Assembly (NCBI GenBank): GCA_028554645.1
Contig: JAQOOI010000070.1
Span: 1,488,001-1,552,000 of the forward strand
From: Omphalotus guepiniiformis
Taxonomy: Eukaryota > Basidiomycota > Agaricomycetes > Agaricales > Omphalotaceae
Length of the DNA: 64,000 nucleotides
Reading direction: 5' to 3'
This document shows positions 22,577 through 34,389 of the stretch, piece by piece. Every line of letters begins with the position of its first letter. Positions within the stretch are counted from its first letter, which is position 1. The notes beneath the pieces were generated by a model. That model was not told where the DNA came from and did not search any database. It saw only the letters and a list, made by a program, of their open reading frames with translations. Both the position numbers and the translations under genes were made by a program.

Positions 22577-25124
22577 ATGTCGCTGTCTTTGAACTTTCGA
22601 TCTTTGCTCACTGCGATCCTTGCTGGGTTGTCAGTGGCCCTTGCTGCCTCAATACCTCCAGTACCCGGAGATTCAGGATCCATGAATACTCGTGCGTTTG
22701 TCAACGGGACTTGGAGCTTGGTCCAACATGGGTAATTCTATATTTGTGTGGGTGTGCATGTACTCAGTATCGGCTGACAAGTTTTCAGGACGACAGGAGT
22801 TAGCGCCATGCAGATGGCGGTCGTATCAGAGTCGACTGTGATTATTATCGATAGACAGTATGCCAATTCTTGCGATTTGGAAGTAGCCATTGTGAACGCT
22901 AATGATAAACGTACCCGACAGGGAACGCAACAGTCTCACAGTCAACGGACACGCGGCGTGGGCATCCGAGTTGAATTTGAACACTACGACTGTTCGGTCT
23001 CTGAACCCTCTAAGCAACACTTTTTGTGCTACAGGAAGTTTTCTGGGTAACGGGACCCTGCTTAGCTCTGGAGGGAGTCCTCCTGCTGCGGGTAAGCACG
23101 GTTGTAGTTTCATCGTCATCCCTATCGAACTGAGATTTGATATCATATAGGGCAATCAGGTCGGAACGGATATCAAGGACTTCGTTTGTTCACCCCTTGC
23201 ACGGATAGAAAATGTGATATATATGAGGATCCTGCTAATCTTCATACAACGTCCAATCGATTATTATCCTTCTTCGGTGAGCATGTTTCTGTTTTCGCAG
23301 TCATTCGGATTAGTTGGGGGATAACACTGGTTTTCTGATAATTAGGTGCGTCTTGAAGACGGGTCTGTTCTCATTATGGGGTAAGCTTAAACACTGGCAA
23401 TGAGTATCACTCTAATGCTGACACTTGTTGTAGTGGTTCTATCGATATTGGGTAAGTCGAACGGTCAGAATGCATCTCCTTCACTGAGCTCACTTTCAAC
23501 ATGACCAGTTATATTAATGGACCCACGATTAATGGACCCACGATCAACAATCCTACTTATGAATTCTTCCCGCCAAAGAATATCAATGGTCTGTTCACTA
23601 TGTGCTAGTGTGATTCAGCTCCGTGGCCGTTCATTTACGCTCTATTCTGCAGGTTTCAACGGCGTCCAAATTCCAAGCAAATTCTTGAACGACACTCTCA
23701 ATAGCAACCATTTCCCTATTGTGATGCAACTTCCGGACGGGAACTTATTCGTCGCCGCGAATCAGGATGCCATGATCCTGAATTGGAAGGACAATACGGA
23801 GAGACGTCTTCCTGGTATTCCTAACGGAGTGCGAGTAACGTGAGTTTGATCTATTCAACATCTTACATAGATGCACTTATCTATTCCCCTAGATCTCCGT
23901 TCTCAGCTGGTGCTGCTCTCTTACCTCTTACTCCCGAGAATGGCTACACTCCCGAAGTAATGATCTGTGGAGGCTCGACGGTCTCAGACAGCCGGGACCC
24001 AGTCGGGGCAGGAATTAGTTCACAGACCCCGGCATCCGCTCAGTGCTCTCGTATGGTTCTCACTGATGCTGGCATCGCGAAAGGGTGGAGCGTAGAGACC
24101 ATGCCTGAAGCTAGAGTCATGCCGGAACTCATTCACCTTCCAGACCAGAGGATAGTGATCGTCAGCGGGGCGCATACTGGTGTGGCAGGTTTTGGCAATG
24201 TATGTGTTTTGTATGTTTGCTTTCGGTTTCTGTCACGGGCTCATGAATGTGGTCGGGGCTTCAAGGTGAAAGATCTGATTGGGATTAGCAATGCGGACCA
24301 TCCAGCGTCTACTCCTGTGATTTATGACCCACAGGCAGCGGAGGGTAGTCGGTTCTCTTCAGAGGGTATCCCAGCAACTACAATTCCGCGAATGTATCAC
24401 TCTACGGTTACTCTGACGCCTAATGGAACGATTATGCTTGGCATGTCCAGCTTTTTTTGTCTCGTGTACAACTCATGGCTGAGTCTTTTGGTCTTAGCCG
24501 GTTCGAATCCAAACAGTGGTGTATCCACAGTCAAATATGCGACAGAGTATAGGTCAGTGTCGATGTTCTTTTATCAGTTTCTGAGACACTCACTATATAC
24601 AAAGGCTCGAGTTTTACTCCCCTCCTTACATGTTCCAACCTCGCCCATCTTACACTGGCCTATCGGTTACCGTAGACTACAACTCGATATTCATTCTGGA
24701 AGTTACACTTCCTGATGGTGTTATTGATGTCTCTGGTAGGAGGTTTCTTTTCAAGATACACAGTACCACTTTTCACTAACAGGCATCCACAGTCGCCTTG
24801 ATGGACTTGGGCTTCTCCACTCACGCGGTTCACATGGACTCTCGCTTTGTCAAGCTTTTCTCTGTACTTTCCCTCGATAGGAAGACGTTGATTGTCACTG
24901 GTCCTCCGTCGAATAGAATATATCCTCCTGGCCCTGCATTTCTCTACGTGGTCACGGACGGGGGAGAACCAAGTTTCGGCCATAAGACGATTATAGGTAC
25001 AGCGGCTTCTCCTCCAATTGACCTGGGTGCTATTGGAAAGTAAGTTGTTCCTATTCAATTGCTGTTCAAGATATTCATACTCATTCTGTCTTTATGAATC
25101 AGTTTGCTCGCCGACGCGAATTGA
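22577..25124 (+). pseudogene. Glyoxal oxidase-type copper radical oxidase, copy 2 (frameshifted)
   Basis: This is a close paralogue of the gene at 15022, with the same exon order, signal peptide (LLTAILAGLSVALAA) and catalytic residues (TFCATGSFLGNGT, GYINGPT, RMYHST, THAVHMDSR). Two lesions are visible. The exon ending near 23276 has one extra base (TCGATTATTATCC against CCGATGGTATTC in copy 1), so the conserved NRWYSSSV reading is lost and the next exon is read out of frame to an early stop. The donor after IMLG is GC (GGCATGTCC) instead of GT. A duplicated GPTIN unit is in frame. The 5' promoter keeps an AATATATAAA box. It could be a recent pseudogene, or alternative splicing could rescue it. 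Confidence 0.8.
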
Positions 25125-25609
25125 AAACCTGCGGGTCATCCGGTTGCATCGTTTCCTCTTCCTGCTGAAAGTCACAGTATAAGCTAGAGGTATATCATCT
25201 CAAACCGATCATTTCAACATATTCTACACATTACCTTCATTTGTCTTATATATCAAATACTTTTCGTATCGCCACATAAGAGGTTGCTCAGCGTACCCTC
25301 AAAATGAGTTGAGATCGAATGAGCTTGTATAATTTACTCGTAGCCACCTGTTTCTCACACAGGAGCCTGAGCTGTATCGAATCTGTCGGTCTATAGCCTT
25401 GCTCGGCGGATTGGGCCAAATAGTAGGTGGCATTCGCGCTGAGCAGAGCATCTATCCGTTGATCTAGGCTTGCCAGGAGCGAGACAAGATGCTCGGACAC
25501 CTCCTTCGTCTTTGGAACTTAGTTTGCTTAGTTTGCAAGTCGAAGTCGCATGCAATAAATGCTATATGACGGTAAAAATCTAAAACCAAGCAAAAATTAT
25601 CAGATGACT

Positions 25610-26867
25610 CTAGACAGCATTCACATCTGGAATCAGATCGACAACTTTCTCAACCAAACTCTTCATCAAATCCCCCTTGCTCCTCCCGAGCTCTAGTACC
25701 TCTTCATGTGAGACGACTTGATCGATGACTTTGGGTGTAGGTTTTCCAGCAAGCTTCATAGGAAGAAACAAAGAACCCCAAAGTCAACCAGTCTGAAGCA
25801 CTTCGGGGACCAAGAGTTACAAGTTCTTACCTCAGCCTCAACCTCCTCTCTAACACTCTCATACTTCTCGGGTATAACCACCGCATTCGTGACCAAGCTC
25901 AACACCAGGACCCTCAATCCCTCTTCTCTCGCAGCAACAACCTCAGGTACTGTGCTCATACCCACAACATCCGCCCCCGCAGCTCGAAGAAACCTCCCTT
26001 CTGCAGGCGTCTCGTACGTTGGTCCGCCTACCCACGCGTAGGTGCCTTCTGCTAGCGCTGAGTGGGGAATAGATAGTTGATGAGCTGCGATGAACAAGAG
26101 TTTACGAAGCGCGCGAGAGTAGGCATCGGATAATGGTACGAAACGGGGTAAAGACGAGTTTGATTGGGGTCCCAGAAGTGGGTTCATTCCTGTGAGATTT
26201 GGGAGGGCTAGGTGATCATGAACGGCGACGACTGAATGATAACAGTAATACAGTATTAGCTCAGCACATTTTCAACAGATGAGGGTTGTTTCTCGTACTT
26301 GTTCCTACTGCAAGGTTTGGATTGAGAGCACCAGCGGCATTTGTAACTTTAAAATCCAATCAGGTTAGATATATCACAACTCGCACAGAACATCAAAACA
26401 CATACTGATGATATCACGAACTCCCAACTTTGCCATGACCCGCACGGGGTACACCACTGAAGACAATTCATGTCCTTCATAAGGATGAAACTAAATCACT
26501 AATCCGTTTTAGATTTCAAGCTCTTTATTCTGAGAAGCAAAGGAAATATTACCCACCCTCCCTAACATCGCAACAACCGGAACATCCTTCCCATCTCCCA
26601 TGTAGCCAAAAGCTAAAGAGCTTTTATGGCCAGGAACTACATAAATCGAAAAAATTGAGCTGCGGTATTACGGGTTGAATAGAAAGAGTTTTTACCTGTA
26701 CTCTTAACAAAACCTGGCAACTTCTCATACGGAATCAGGACTATCTCCCTCAATGCTCCTCCTAGACCGCTCAGTCCAGATCCACAAATTATACCAACGC
26801 GGGGGTTCTGTAGTTTTGGTGGCAAGAGCTGCTTGAGAACGTCTATGGTTGCATAAATATCAGCCAT
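25610..26867 (-). CDS. Purine nucleoside phosphorylase
   Basis: Cleaves inosine or guanosine with phosphate to the base and ribose-1-phosphate in purine salvage. It starts at ATG 26867 (MADIYATIDVLKQLLP). Exons read IICGSGLSGLGG, FVKSTVPGHKSSLAFGYMG, VAMLGRFHPYEGH, VTNAAGALNPN, VAVHDHLALPNLTGMNPLLG, GTYAWVGGPTYETPAEGR, MSTVPEVVAAREEGL and LVTN, ending DLIPDVNAV-stop at 25610. The phosphate-binding, base-binding (E in TYETPAE; N in SLVTN) and HH motifs of the trimeric PNP family are all there. Splice phases fit where checked. It converges on glyoxal oxidase copy 2 and diverges from URM1. At least three partial copies lie within 13 kb. Confidence 0.93.
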
Positions 26868-26982
26868 TTCTATAAGTCTATAGAGCTAAGAGAAGAGAAT
26901 GAAGCCACGTATTCGCTGGCAGCCGCAGACCGACGAATACATCGGATAATTTCCAGATTAAGCGGCTCTAGCATCTACCATC
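26868..26982. promoter_or_regulatory. 115-bp bidirectional promoter region PNP/URM1
   Basis: The PNP and URM1 start codons face away from each other across 115 bp, so both promoters and 5' leaders must share or overlap this space. No TATA box is apparent. Confidence 0.7.
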
Positions 26983-27420
26983 ATGACCACCGAATCAAAA
27001 TCTTTATCCCTCCGCATCGAATTCGGCGGTGGCCTAGAGCTCTTATTCTCCAATGTAAAACGACATCTCCTAAAACTACCGTCCATCGTACCTACCGACA
27101 ACAACACAAAATTCTCTCCCTCTGAGGCGCATGATACCAAACCAGCGGATATGAGCTACTTGATCTATCATCTTCGAGATCATCTGTTAAAGGAGAGACC
27201 GGAACTCTTCATGGAGAACGATACAGTGTATGTTTGTAAATTCTCTTTTGTCTTCATGGGAGAATAACTAATACTGTAGTTGGGTCGTCTGGGCGGTGTT
27301 AGACGACCAGGAATTTTAGTACTCATCAACGACACGGACTGGGAGTTGGAGGGAGAGGGAGAATATGTGCTGCAGGAGAATGATGAGATTGTATTCATAT
27401 CGACGTTGCATGGTGGATAG
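26983..27420 (+). CDS. URM1: Ubiquitin-related modifier 1 (Urm1)
   Basis: Urm1 is a sulfur carrier and protein modifier. Activated by Uba4, it supplies sulfur for 2-thiolation of wobble uridine in cytosolic tRNAs. Exons 26983-27227 and 27303-27420 give 120 residues, close to the usual size (about 100-120). The family signatures are present: [53 protein letters not shown] and the C-terminal ISTLHGG needed for thiocarboxylation. The intron uses an acceptor deep in the region (GTGTTAG), chosen because it alone restores [10 protein letters not shown]. Confidence 0.95.
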
Positions 27421-29530
27421 TTGCTTGGAGATTACGATGTGGTTCTTGTTGTCGCCCTCAGGATTCCTTCAGAAGGATAGAGATCGTTCGTTCATATGAA
27501 CAGCCCTTCATACTCATACCCCTGCCTATATCTCTTGTCACGGAGAAACGGTGTCTAATAGTAAGTTCTTCGTGCTCAATCGATCTCATCTCATCTCATC
27601 TCAACTGATTTCCTAGTTAATCTTGTATATGTACCTGCAAATGGCACGCTGCCGCAACCCTCTTATGTGGCAATAGGAAAAGTATGTATAGATATTTTTG
27701 AATGGAGCTGTTTCCACCTAGCCTAGCCACAATGGCGGGCCCTTACGGTGCGAATACTATAACATTTTTCTGACTTATTGGATGCACAAGAATCGCTGAG
27801 AAAGACCGATTACCCAGAATATTCATTGGCACACGACAACTATTTCATCTTCACGGGTACTTAGCCCAGCTGCGATTGCCGTCAGCTAGTGTATTGCATT
27901 CGAGCAATCATCAATTACCCCTCCTTCCTTCCCTGCACTTGACTCATCTCCTGCATCATCGCTGCCAAAAATAATATAATGTCTGAACAAACCGAAGAAA
28001 AATAGCTGCACATGTTTAAAAACTCAATCGAATCTCAAAATTTTTCTATTCGGGTCGTTTGCATAAATGCGCCTGGCGCGAAAAATACCGTTACGGGTTA
28101 CACATGTACATTGGGACAAGAATAGCTCGATGTCTCCATGTTTGGACAAGACGTAGACGTCCCCTATCTTCATTCCCCATGTCCATGTCATCCGGATCGA
28201 GTTTTCCGTCCGTTGGAGGACACATTCAATGATTCCGGAATCCGAGTGCTGCCAGGCTACCTGTGTCACAAGAGGTGTGCGCTTTCTACATTCGAAGGAA
28301 CTTAAAGTAAGGCCGGTGATCTTGTCAATTCTGACTCACACCCAATCTGGCCTCTCTAGCGCCGCCTCCTTGATCGATTATCGTCTACATACCAACATAC
28401 CAATCTTTCTGCAATTCATTTGTCATCTACAGTGTCAGTATGACGTTGTACGTTGTACAGGTGTTCGCCGTCCACTGGCATGAGGCTTTCCCGATCGTAT
28501 GGTATGTAAGGGTAAGTACTGCAAGTACAACATTCGGAGATGGACATCTGCGAACTTCGAAGTTGAGATTCAAAGTCAGTAAGTCCCTAAAGGTCCTCGA
28601 GGGCTCCAAAGCTCTGACTCGGAGTCGCATCCCTGACTTCCCTGACTGAAGAAAATCAACGAATCAACGAGCAAGCACGGATTTGTGGCACCTTTTTTTT
28701 TCAGTTTCACGCAGGGCCCGAACCAACCTTATTTCTTTGAATCGTGACATTCAACAACGTTAACTTCACAAGTTTCTTTCTAGATCTGTTGTCAACCAGT
28801 GAAAAACTTCGAAACACAACGTGACCAACGCGAACATGATACGTACATATACATGTTACGGTAATGTGGAGGCATGTATGCATCATGATTCATCCGGCGT
28901 GATTCATGTACGGTCCTATGTAAGTACGGACCGGAGACCATGATACAATCTGAGGTATGTATTGACTGACTGCAGGTTGACTGTCATTTGTGGGTGGGGC
29001 AGGATTCAATGCGAAAAATCATCAAGGTGATCTGATCGGCCAAGTTTTTAGCACCATATACTTACGGCTGTTTAAGATTTCGATTGTTGAAAATTTTGCA
29101 GCGTAAGTATCGTAACAAAGATTGTCAATACTGTCTGCCCATTGTACTTTTTGTACATTGAAATACACTACACACATTAAATTTAAAAATCAGAATCATC
29201 CAACACACCACAGAACTTCAAACTCATGCTGCTTATTATTTGGGTTAACTAGTCATTAGAAATCGTCGGACGGTGTAAAGAGTAAAACTCGAAACAACGA
29301 AAAAGAGGATAAAAGGCTACAGATACAACAGAACAAGTAAAGGATGAATGGAACGACAAAGAGAACACGAATGACACGGGGGTGGTTCAGTAACAGAAGC
29401 AAAAAAGGTAGCAGATGTCGAAGGAATGGATAAAAGCAGAACACAAATTAGATCAGTATTACTTGGAAACAATTTCTACCTGATACACAACGCGGACAGT
29501 AGCACTTGCGAATAGGACAAAGACATTTCA
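27421..29530. other. Gene-poor stretch between URM1 and the Zn2Cys6 gene
   Basis: About 2.1 kb without a gene I can support. It holds a short ATCTC microsatellite at about 27585-27605 and several short open stretches (for example - strand 28024-28269) of unconvincing composition. The right end is the 3' flank of the regulator gene. Confidence 0.5.
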
Positions 29531-32500
29531 TTACTCCCCGCGTACTGGATTATCTGACGAAAACAAATTATGAGATATGAATCAAGGGCAATAAAAAAGG
29601 ATCACCCACTATAGACATTATATGGTGCAGACAAGAATACTTGAGGCGAAGTTGCATGTTGAAGATGATTGTTCGATATTTGTTGATCAGGAATACCATC
29701 ATACGTATTCCCAAACTGCGAGTACGCAGAATAATCATTCCAATACTGAGGCGGAAACCGATGATCCACAGAACCATGATGAGTTATCGAGGAATTATGC
29801 CGATGTCCCATTGGCGATGTACGTTCATCAACTAGACCAGTACTATACGACTGCGGTAACACAGAAGTCGATAACGTCCCAGTGAAAGGTAGATCATCAA
29901 ATTGATTCTCAGGCCATCGCTGGAATGGCGAGTTGGAATAATATGGAGTAGTGGGACTAGTGTTGGTGTTGACTGGATGAAGCTCCACGACATCGCTCGA
30001 AGTATAGCCGGCATGGTCATTATCCGTACCGCGGTTCTCGTCGTGCCGTGCAGATTGGACGGGGGCGTCGTATTTGTTATTAGGGGTTTCTACAGGATAT
30101 TGAAGTTCAGCTTCTTGATGATGAGACACACGGTCCAGAGGTCGTTTGCGTCGTTCGACTAGATTCGCAGTACTGCCAGCAGCGATGAGTTCCGAGTCCT
30201 CAAAGTTGACCTTCGACCCTGATAGTAGTTCGAGAGCGCGCGCAGCGCTAGGCCAAGTCGTTTGCATTTCTTTGAGGAGACTCATACATTTTTTCAGTCC
30301 AATACGAGCTTGAGGATCATCAGGGAAGGTAGAGACTGTAGAGAAAACGAGTTGTTAAAAGGCTGGTGGACCTATGAGGGGACAACTGCAACGCACGGCT
30401 TAATATGTGCATGACGCTGGCGGAGAACACATAGTAACAAAGGAAGGAGGAGCATTTATCCAAAGGATGCTTTTCTTGATATAGAGACGCTATATGGCGA
30501 TGGAATGAGCTCCTACCCCTCGCTATATCGTACAAAACTGTTTACCTATTGACGTGATATGGTTGGCTGCACTGGCGCACAATTCATAGCTCTTCTCCGC
30601 AATGACATGAGCGTCCGGTTCATCTGAAGGTTCGGGACTACTTTGGAGAAAAATATTAATACACTTGATCATTCCCTTTCTAAAACCGAACTTTAAACGT
30701 ACTTTTTGTTCTTGACGGAAGCAGCAATGTTGCGAATGCTAGAAAAGAACCGTGTCAAAAACAAAAAGATCATATGTGGGTAATTTAAAAAATACTTACA
30801 AAGGCCGATGAAGTAAAAGTACTGCACACCAATACTGCATATGAAGCGTCAAGACATGCGGTAAAGGCGTTTTTTGCGTCTTCAATGAAACAGGATCATG
30901 TCGAAGATGTTCAGGAAGTTCGTAAAACCACTTGTCCAATGCCCCCTCGAGATAAATCGATTCTCCGTGACGACTTGAAACAGGACGTACAGCATAGATC
31001 GCTTGAATAATCATACTGAGAATGCCAGCTAAAAAACCCACATCAGTCAGGGGGACCGAATACTTGATATCAAGACGTACACAATACTGCGGCTGCATTG
31101 AAACAGGATATTATCCGGCTTGGAATCCGCGGTTCATCGGAAGTAGGTGTATGAGGTTTCCATTCTTCCATGTCCTCGGGCTGTAAATTCGAACAGATCA
31201 GCTGTATTGAATTAGGATTCGGAGCCAGGGTAGACCGTACATCTTCAATACTTGGCAACAGAGTGTCAAAATCCCGCTCAAAGATCATGAGAGGCCGGCC
31301 TACATATCACCCAACTCCATTAGTGAGACCTATCCAAAGATATATTTTCAAGTGAGACTGAACTGACCGATGTACGCGGAGACATATTTGTCCATAACCA
31401 CACACGCATACCAGATTCGCCGTCTCTCTTGGAGCTCCGGCTCTCCGAATAGTCTTCCGCCAAGTCCGACCCTAGCCCAACCATCAGCGCTCCTATGCAT
31501 ACCAAGGTCCTGCGCCATGCGAATAGCCATCCCAACATAGGTCCACGCCTGAGCCATCGCACCAATACCAACTTCTCGATACCCCATCAACAACAACGCC
31601 TGACACGTCGAAGGCCTTGAGCTAGAGTACGAACGATCTAGAAGCGCCTTGGCCTGCTCCAGATAATCATCACCAGCGTCCCACATAGGCGTCGCGGAAC
31701 TCCCATCCGAAGATGGTCGAGGAGTATTGGACGGGGAATCAGAATAACGAGCGGCAATCGCAAACATAGCGAAAAGAAGGAGAGTAGACCCCCGGCGTGG
31801 ACGGCGATTGGAAAACAGTGAAGTGTTGTATGAAGTTGAATCAGAATCAGAATTTCGTGTACCATGGAAGGCATCATAGAATGAGCTTTTGTGTATTATG
31901 GGTAGGAATGGATGAACGTGGTTGAAGTAGATTTCCAAAAGATGTTCTTGTATTTCCTGTGGCGGAAGACGAGGCCCAAGACCTTCCTCATCCTCCTGAG
32001 ACGAGGACGGGTTTGAAGGTAGCGGGGGCCATACCCGGGCTTTCGGAAACCGCCTGAACGAAACGGAGTTCCAGGTCAATTCAAACCGAAATGATGCATA
32101 TCAGCGATTGAAAAAAATAAAACTGACCATATACCTCCCGCATTTCTCTGGTCCACCCTATCTTTTAATCCCAGCAGGTATAACCCACTGGCTTTCCCGT
32201 GGTACCGCACCTGCTCATCTTCATTCAAGCTCAACTGACCTATCGCATCGGGCAAATCCTCCTCGTCACTGGTAGAGCTATACCCATCGGAGGGGCTACT
32301 AACTTGCCCGGACACATCGTACCGGCCCAATCCCATCGAACCTGGGCTCAAATGACCTCGGCCCGGCGGCTGAGTCAGAGACGGTGTTGGTGAAGACGAA
32401 TTCGATAAGGCCCTAGGTGGTTTGGAGGTCGGGATCAGGGGCGTAGATACGCACGATACAGGCGCAGATGCCGACGAAGGGTAGTTACTGCCCTGTTCCT

Positions 32501-34389
32501 GATACGCGTTCCTACCGTCACCGTCACCGTTACCGTTACCATCCACCCGACGCCGTTGCCTACGGCTTGGCGAAGGACTACGGTCTGAACTGTTTGCCTC
32601 CGCGTCAGGGTTGTAAAAGGATCGGTCATTCGAATTAGTAGTCAATATGGCGGGTTTCTCGTTCGAGCGCGTTGAACACCCGGGATCTGAGGCAGATGTA
32701 GAATCGGGATGTGCAGCTGGATTTTCATTTGTCGCCGCGGAGCGAAGCATAGCAGTGACTCGATCCTGCCACTCATTCGAAGGACTGAGGAAGCGGTATG
32801 TTAGTTAAAGCCGTAAGGTAGCAGAACCGTGGAGCCTTACTGTGTTAGCTCCAATTTGATGTTTCCTGACTTCGATGGACTAGCCTCAGCAGATGAACTA
32901 GCCGTATACCGCGACTTATTTCCGCTACTGCTTGCGCGCTCACTTTCACTCCTCCCGCTCCTTCCCTTCACTCCATATGGAGAATTATCGACGCGATTAA
33001 TGATCTCCTTTGCGAACGGATCCTATAGGCGAGTAGTGCCATAGTGCGACGTGCACAGGGACAAAAAGAAATCGTCAGTTAATTGAAGACAAAGGGAAGT
33101 CTCATCCCTGATAAGAAGAGAGAAGTTAATGGCGCAAAAATGAATGTTAGGTAGATGACGGAACGGGACGCTTCGACACAATTCTTCGAAGCGATACAGT
33201 TATCGCGCCATATAATGAATGTGACCATCCCTTGTGATATGAAATGGAGCGGGATTGGCCGATGGTGTGAGAGGAATAAGGCAGATAAAGATATCGAACC
33301 AAAGCGTATACCGTCATCCAATGTCAAGTCCCGCGGGTCACTCGGAATGAGACGGGCGAAGAAAGATAGAGAGAGGAAAGCTAAAAACTATGCGACCTAC
33401 CCGAGATATATCTCGAATCAATGAGTCTGCTCTGGAGTCCCTAGACGCAAGCATGATGCCTAAAAGAGCTTCCGTTTGGTGCAGGCGCGCTTCGATAGCG
33501 TCAATATAGCCCTTTGGAGGACCGCGTTTCCGGGAAGGACCGAGGAATGTGCACGCTTGTGATGGCAAGGGAGTTAGTGAGTGAGAATATCAAGTGAAAA
33601 AGAAAAAAAGGAGCCATCCTAGCGTCTCCTGTGATGAAATGGAACGACAGGCGAATATCACAAGCCCACTAGCAGAGCTCACTTCACGTTCACAGAAGCA
33701 AGACGCAAATCATCCGAGAACATTATTCGAAGAAAGAACTCACGAGTTCCAAGCATTATGCAGCTCCTACAAGGTTCATTTGGAGAAGATCGTTCGCATT
33801 TGCACTTAGATTTTCTGCACTGATCACAAGCTGAATACGAAATTTCTCAGTTTTACTAAGTTATTTCGAGAGGGTAAAACTTGCCTTTACTGCTCCGGCG
33901 TCTAATAACCCGCTCACCCGCGACGGAGGCGGACTCACCCCGCGAAATATCATTCATACCATTCGTGGCGTCCACAAGGTCGTTCACATCTTGATACTCG
34001 TCGCTGAAAGACATAGCGTGCTCAAGACCAAGGTCAAACTTGTCACCGCCAGTAGCACCGGGAGCAATATCTTGGTGGGAGGAAGAAGAAGAAGCTGGCC
34101 ACGGACGATTTTCAGGCATGGTTGCCAAAGATGAACTACTATGGTTGCCACCGAACCGGAAAGCCGGCTGGTAAGGGAGGATACTCGGAGTATTTGAAGG
34201 ACGACGGGACGAAGTTTGGGATGAGAGCGGAGGCGAATGAAACGAAAACTGGTACTGCTGGAAAGAGGCAGACGCCGGTAGCAAGTCTGGAGATGGTGAA
34301 GCCTCTGTCTTGACTGCAGTCGAATGAAGGGTCGAGTTAAGCTGGTCCGACAAATAATATACATCATCAGCGATATTCACCGAGGACAT
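29531..34389 (-). CDS. Zn2Cys6 transcription factor with Fungal_trans domain
   Basis: A nuclear, sequence-specific regulator. The N-terminal region is S/P/Q-rich. The zinc cluster lies near 33750-33840 and 33540-33570: CDQCRKSKCKCERSS, PCRSCIMLGT and, after an intron, ACTFLGPSRKRGPPKGYI, which gives the six cysteines and the basic linker. A coiled dimerisation helix follows (IDAIEARLHQTEALLGIML). The central Fungal_trans domain includes LLEIYFNHVHPFLPIIHKSS, LFAMFAIAARYSD, YVGMAIRMAQDLGMHRS and RRRIWYACVVMDKYVSAYIG near 31100-32080. The tail is low complexity. An in-frame ATG at 34488 is an alternative start. The last exon either stops at 29602 or splices (GTGGGTGATC...TCGTCAG) to NNPVRGE-stop at 29531. 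About eight introns are visible. The target genes are unknown. Confidence 0.88.

Noticed and set aside
28024..28269. Small - strand gene in the 27.4-29.5 kb gap
   Set aside because: No domain, no intron partner with sensible phase, and no start context.
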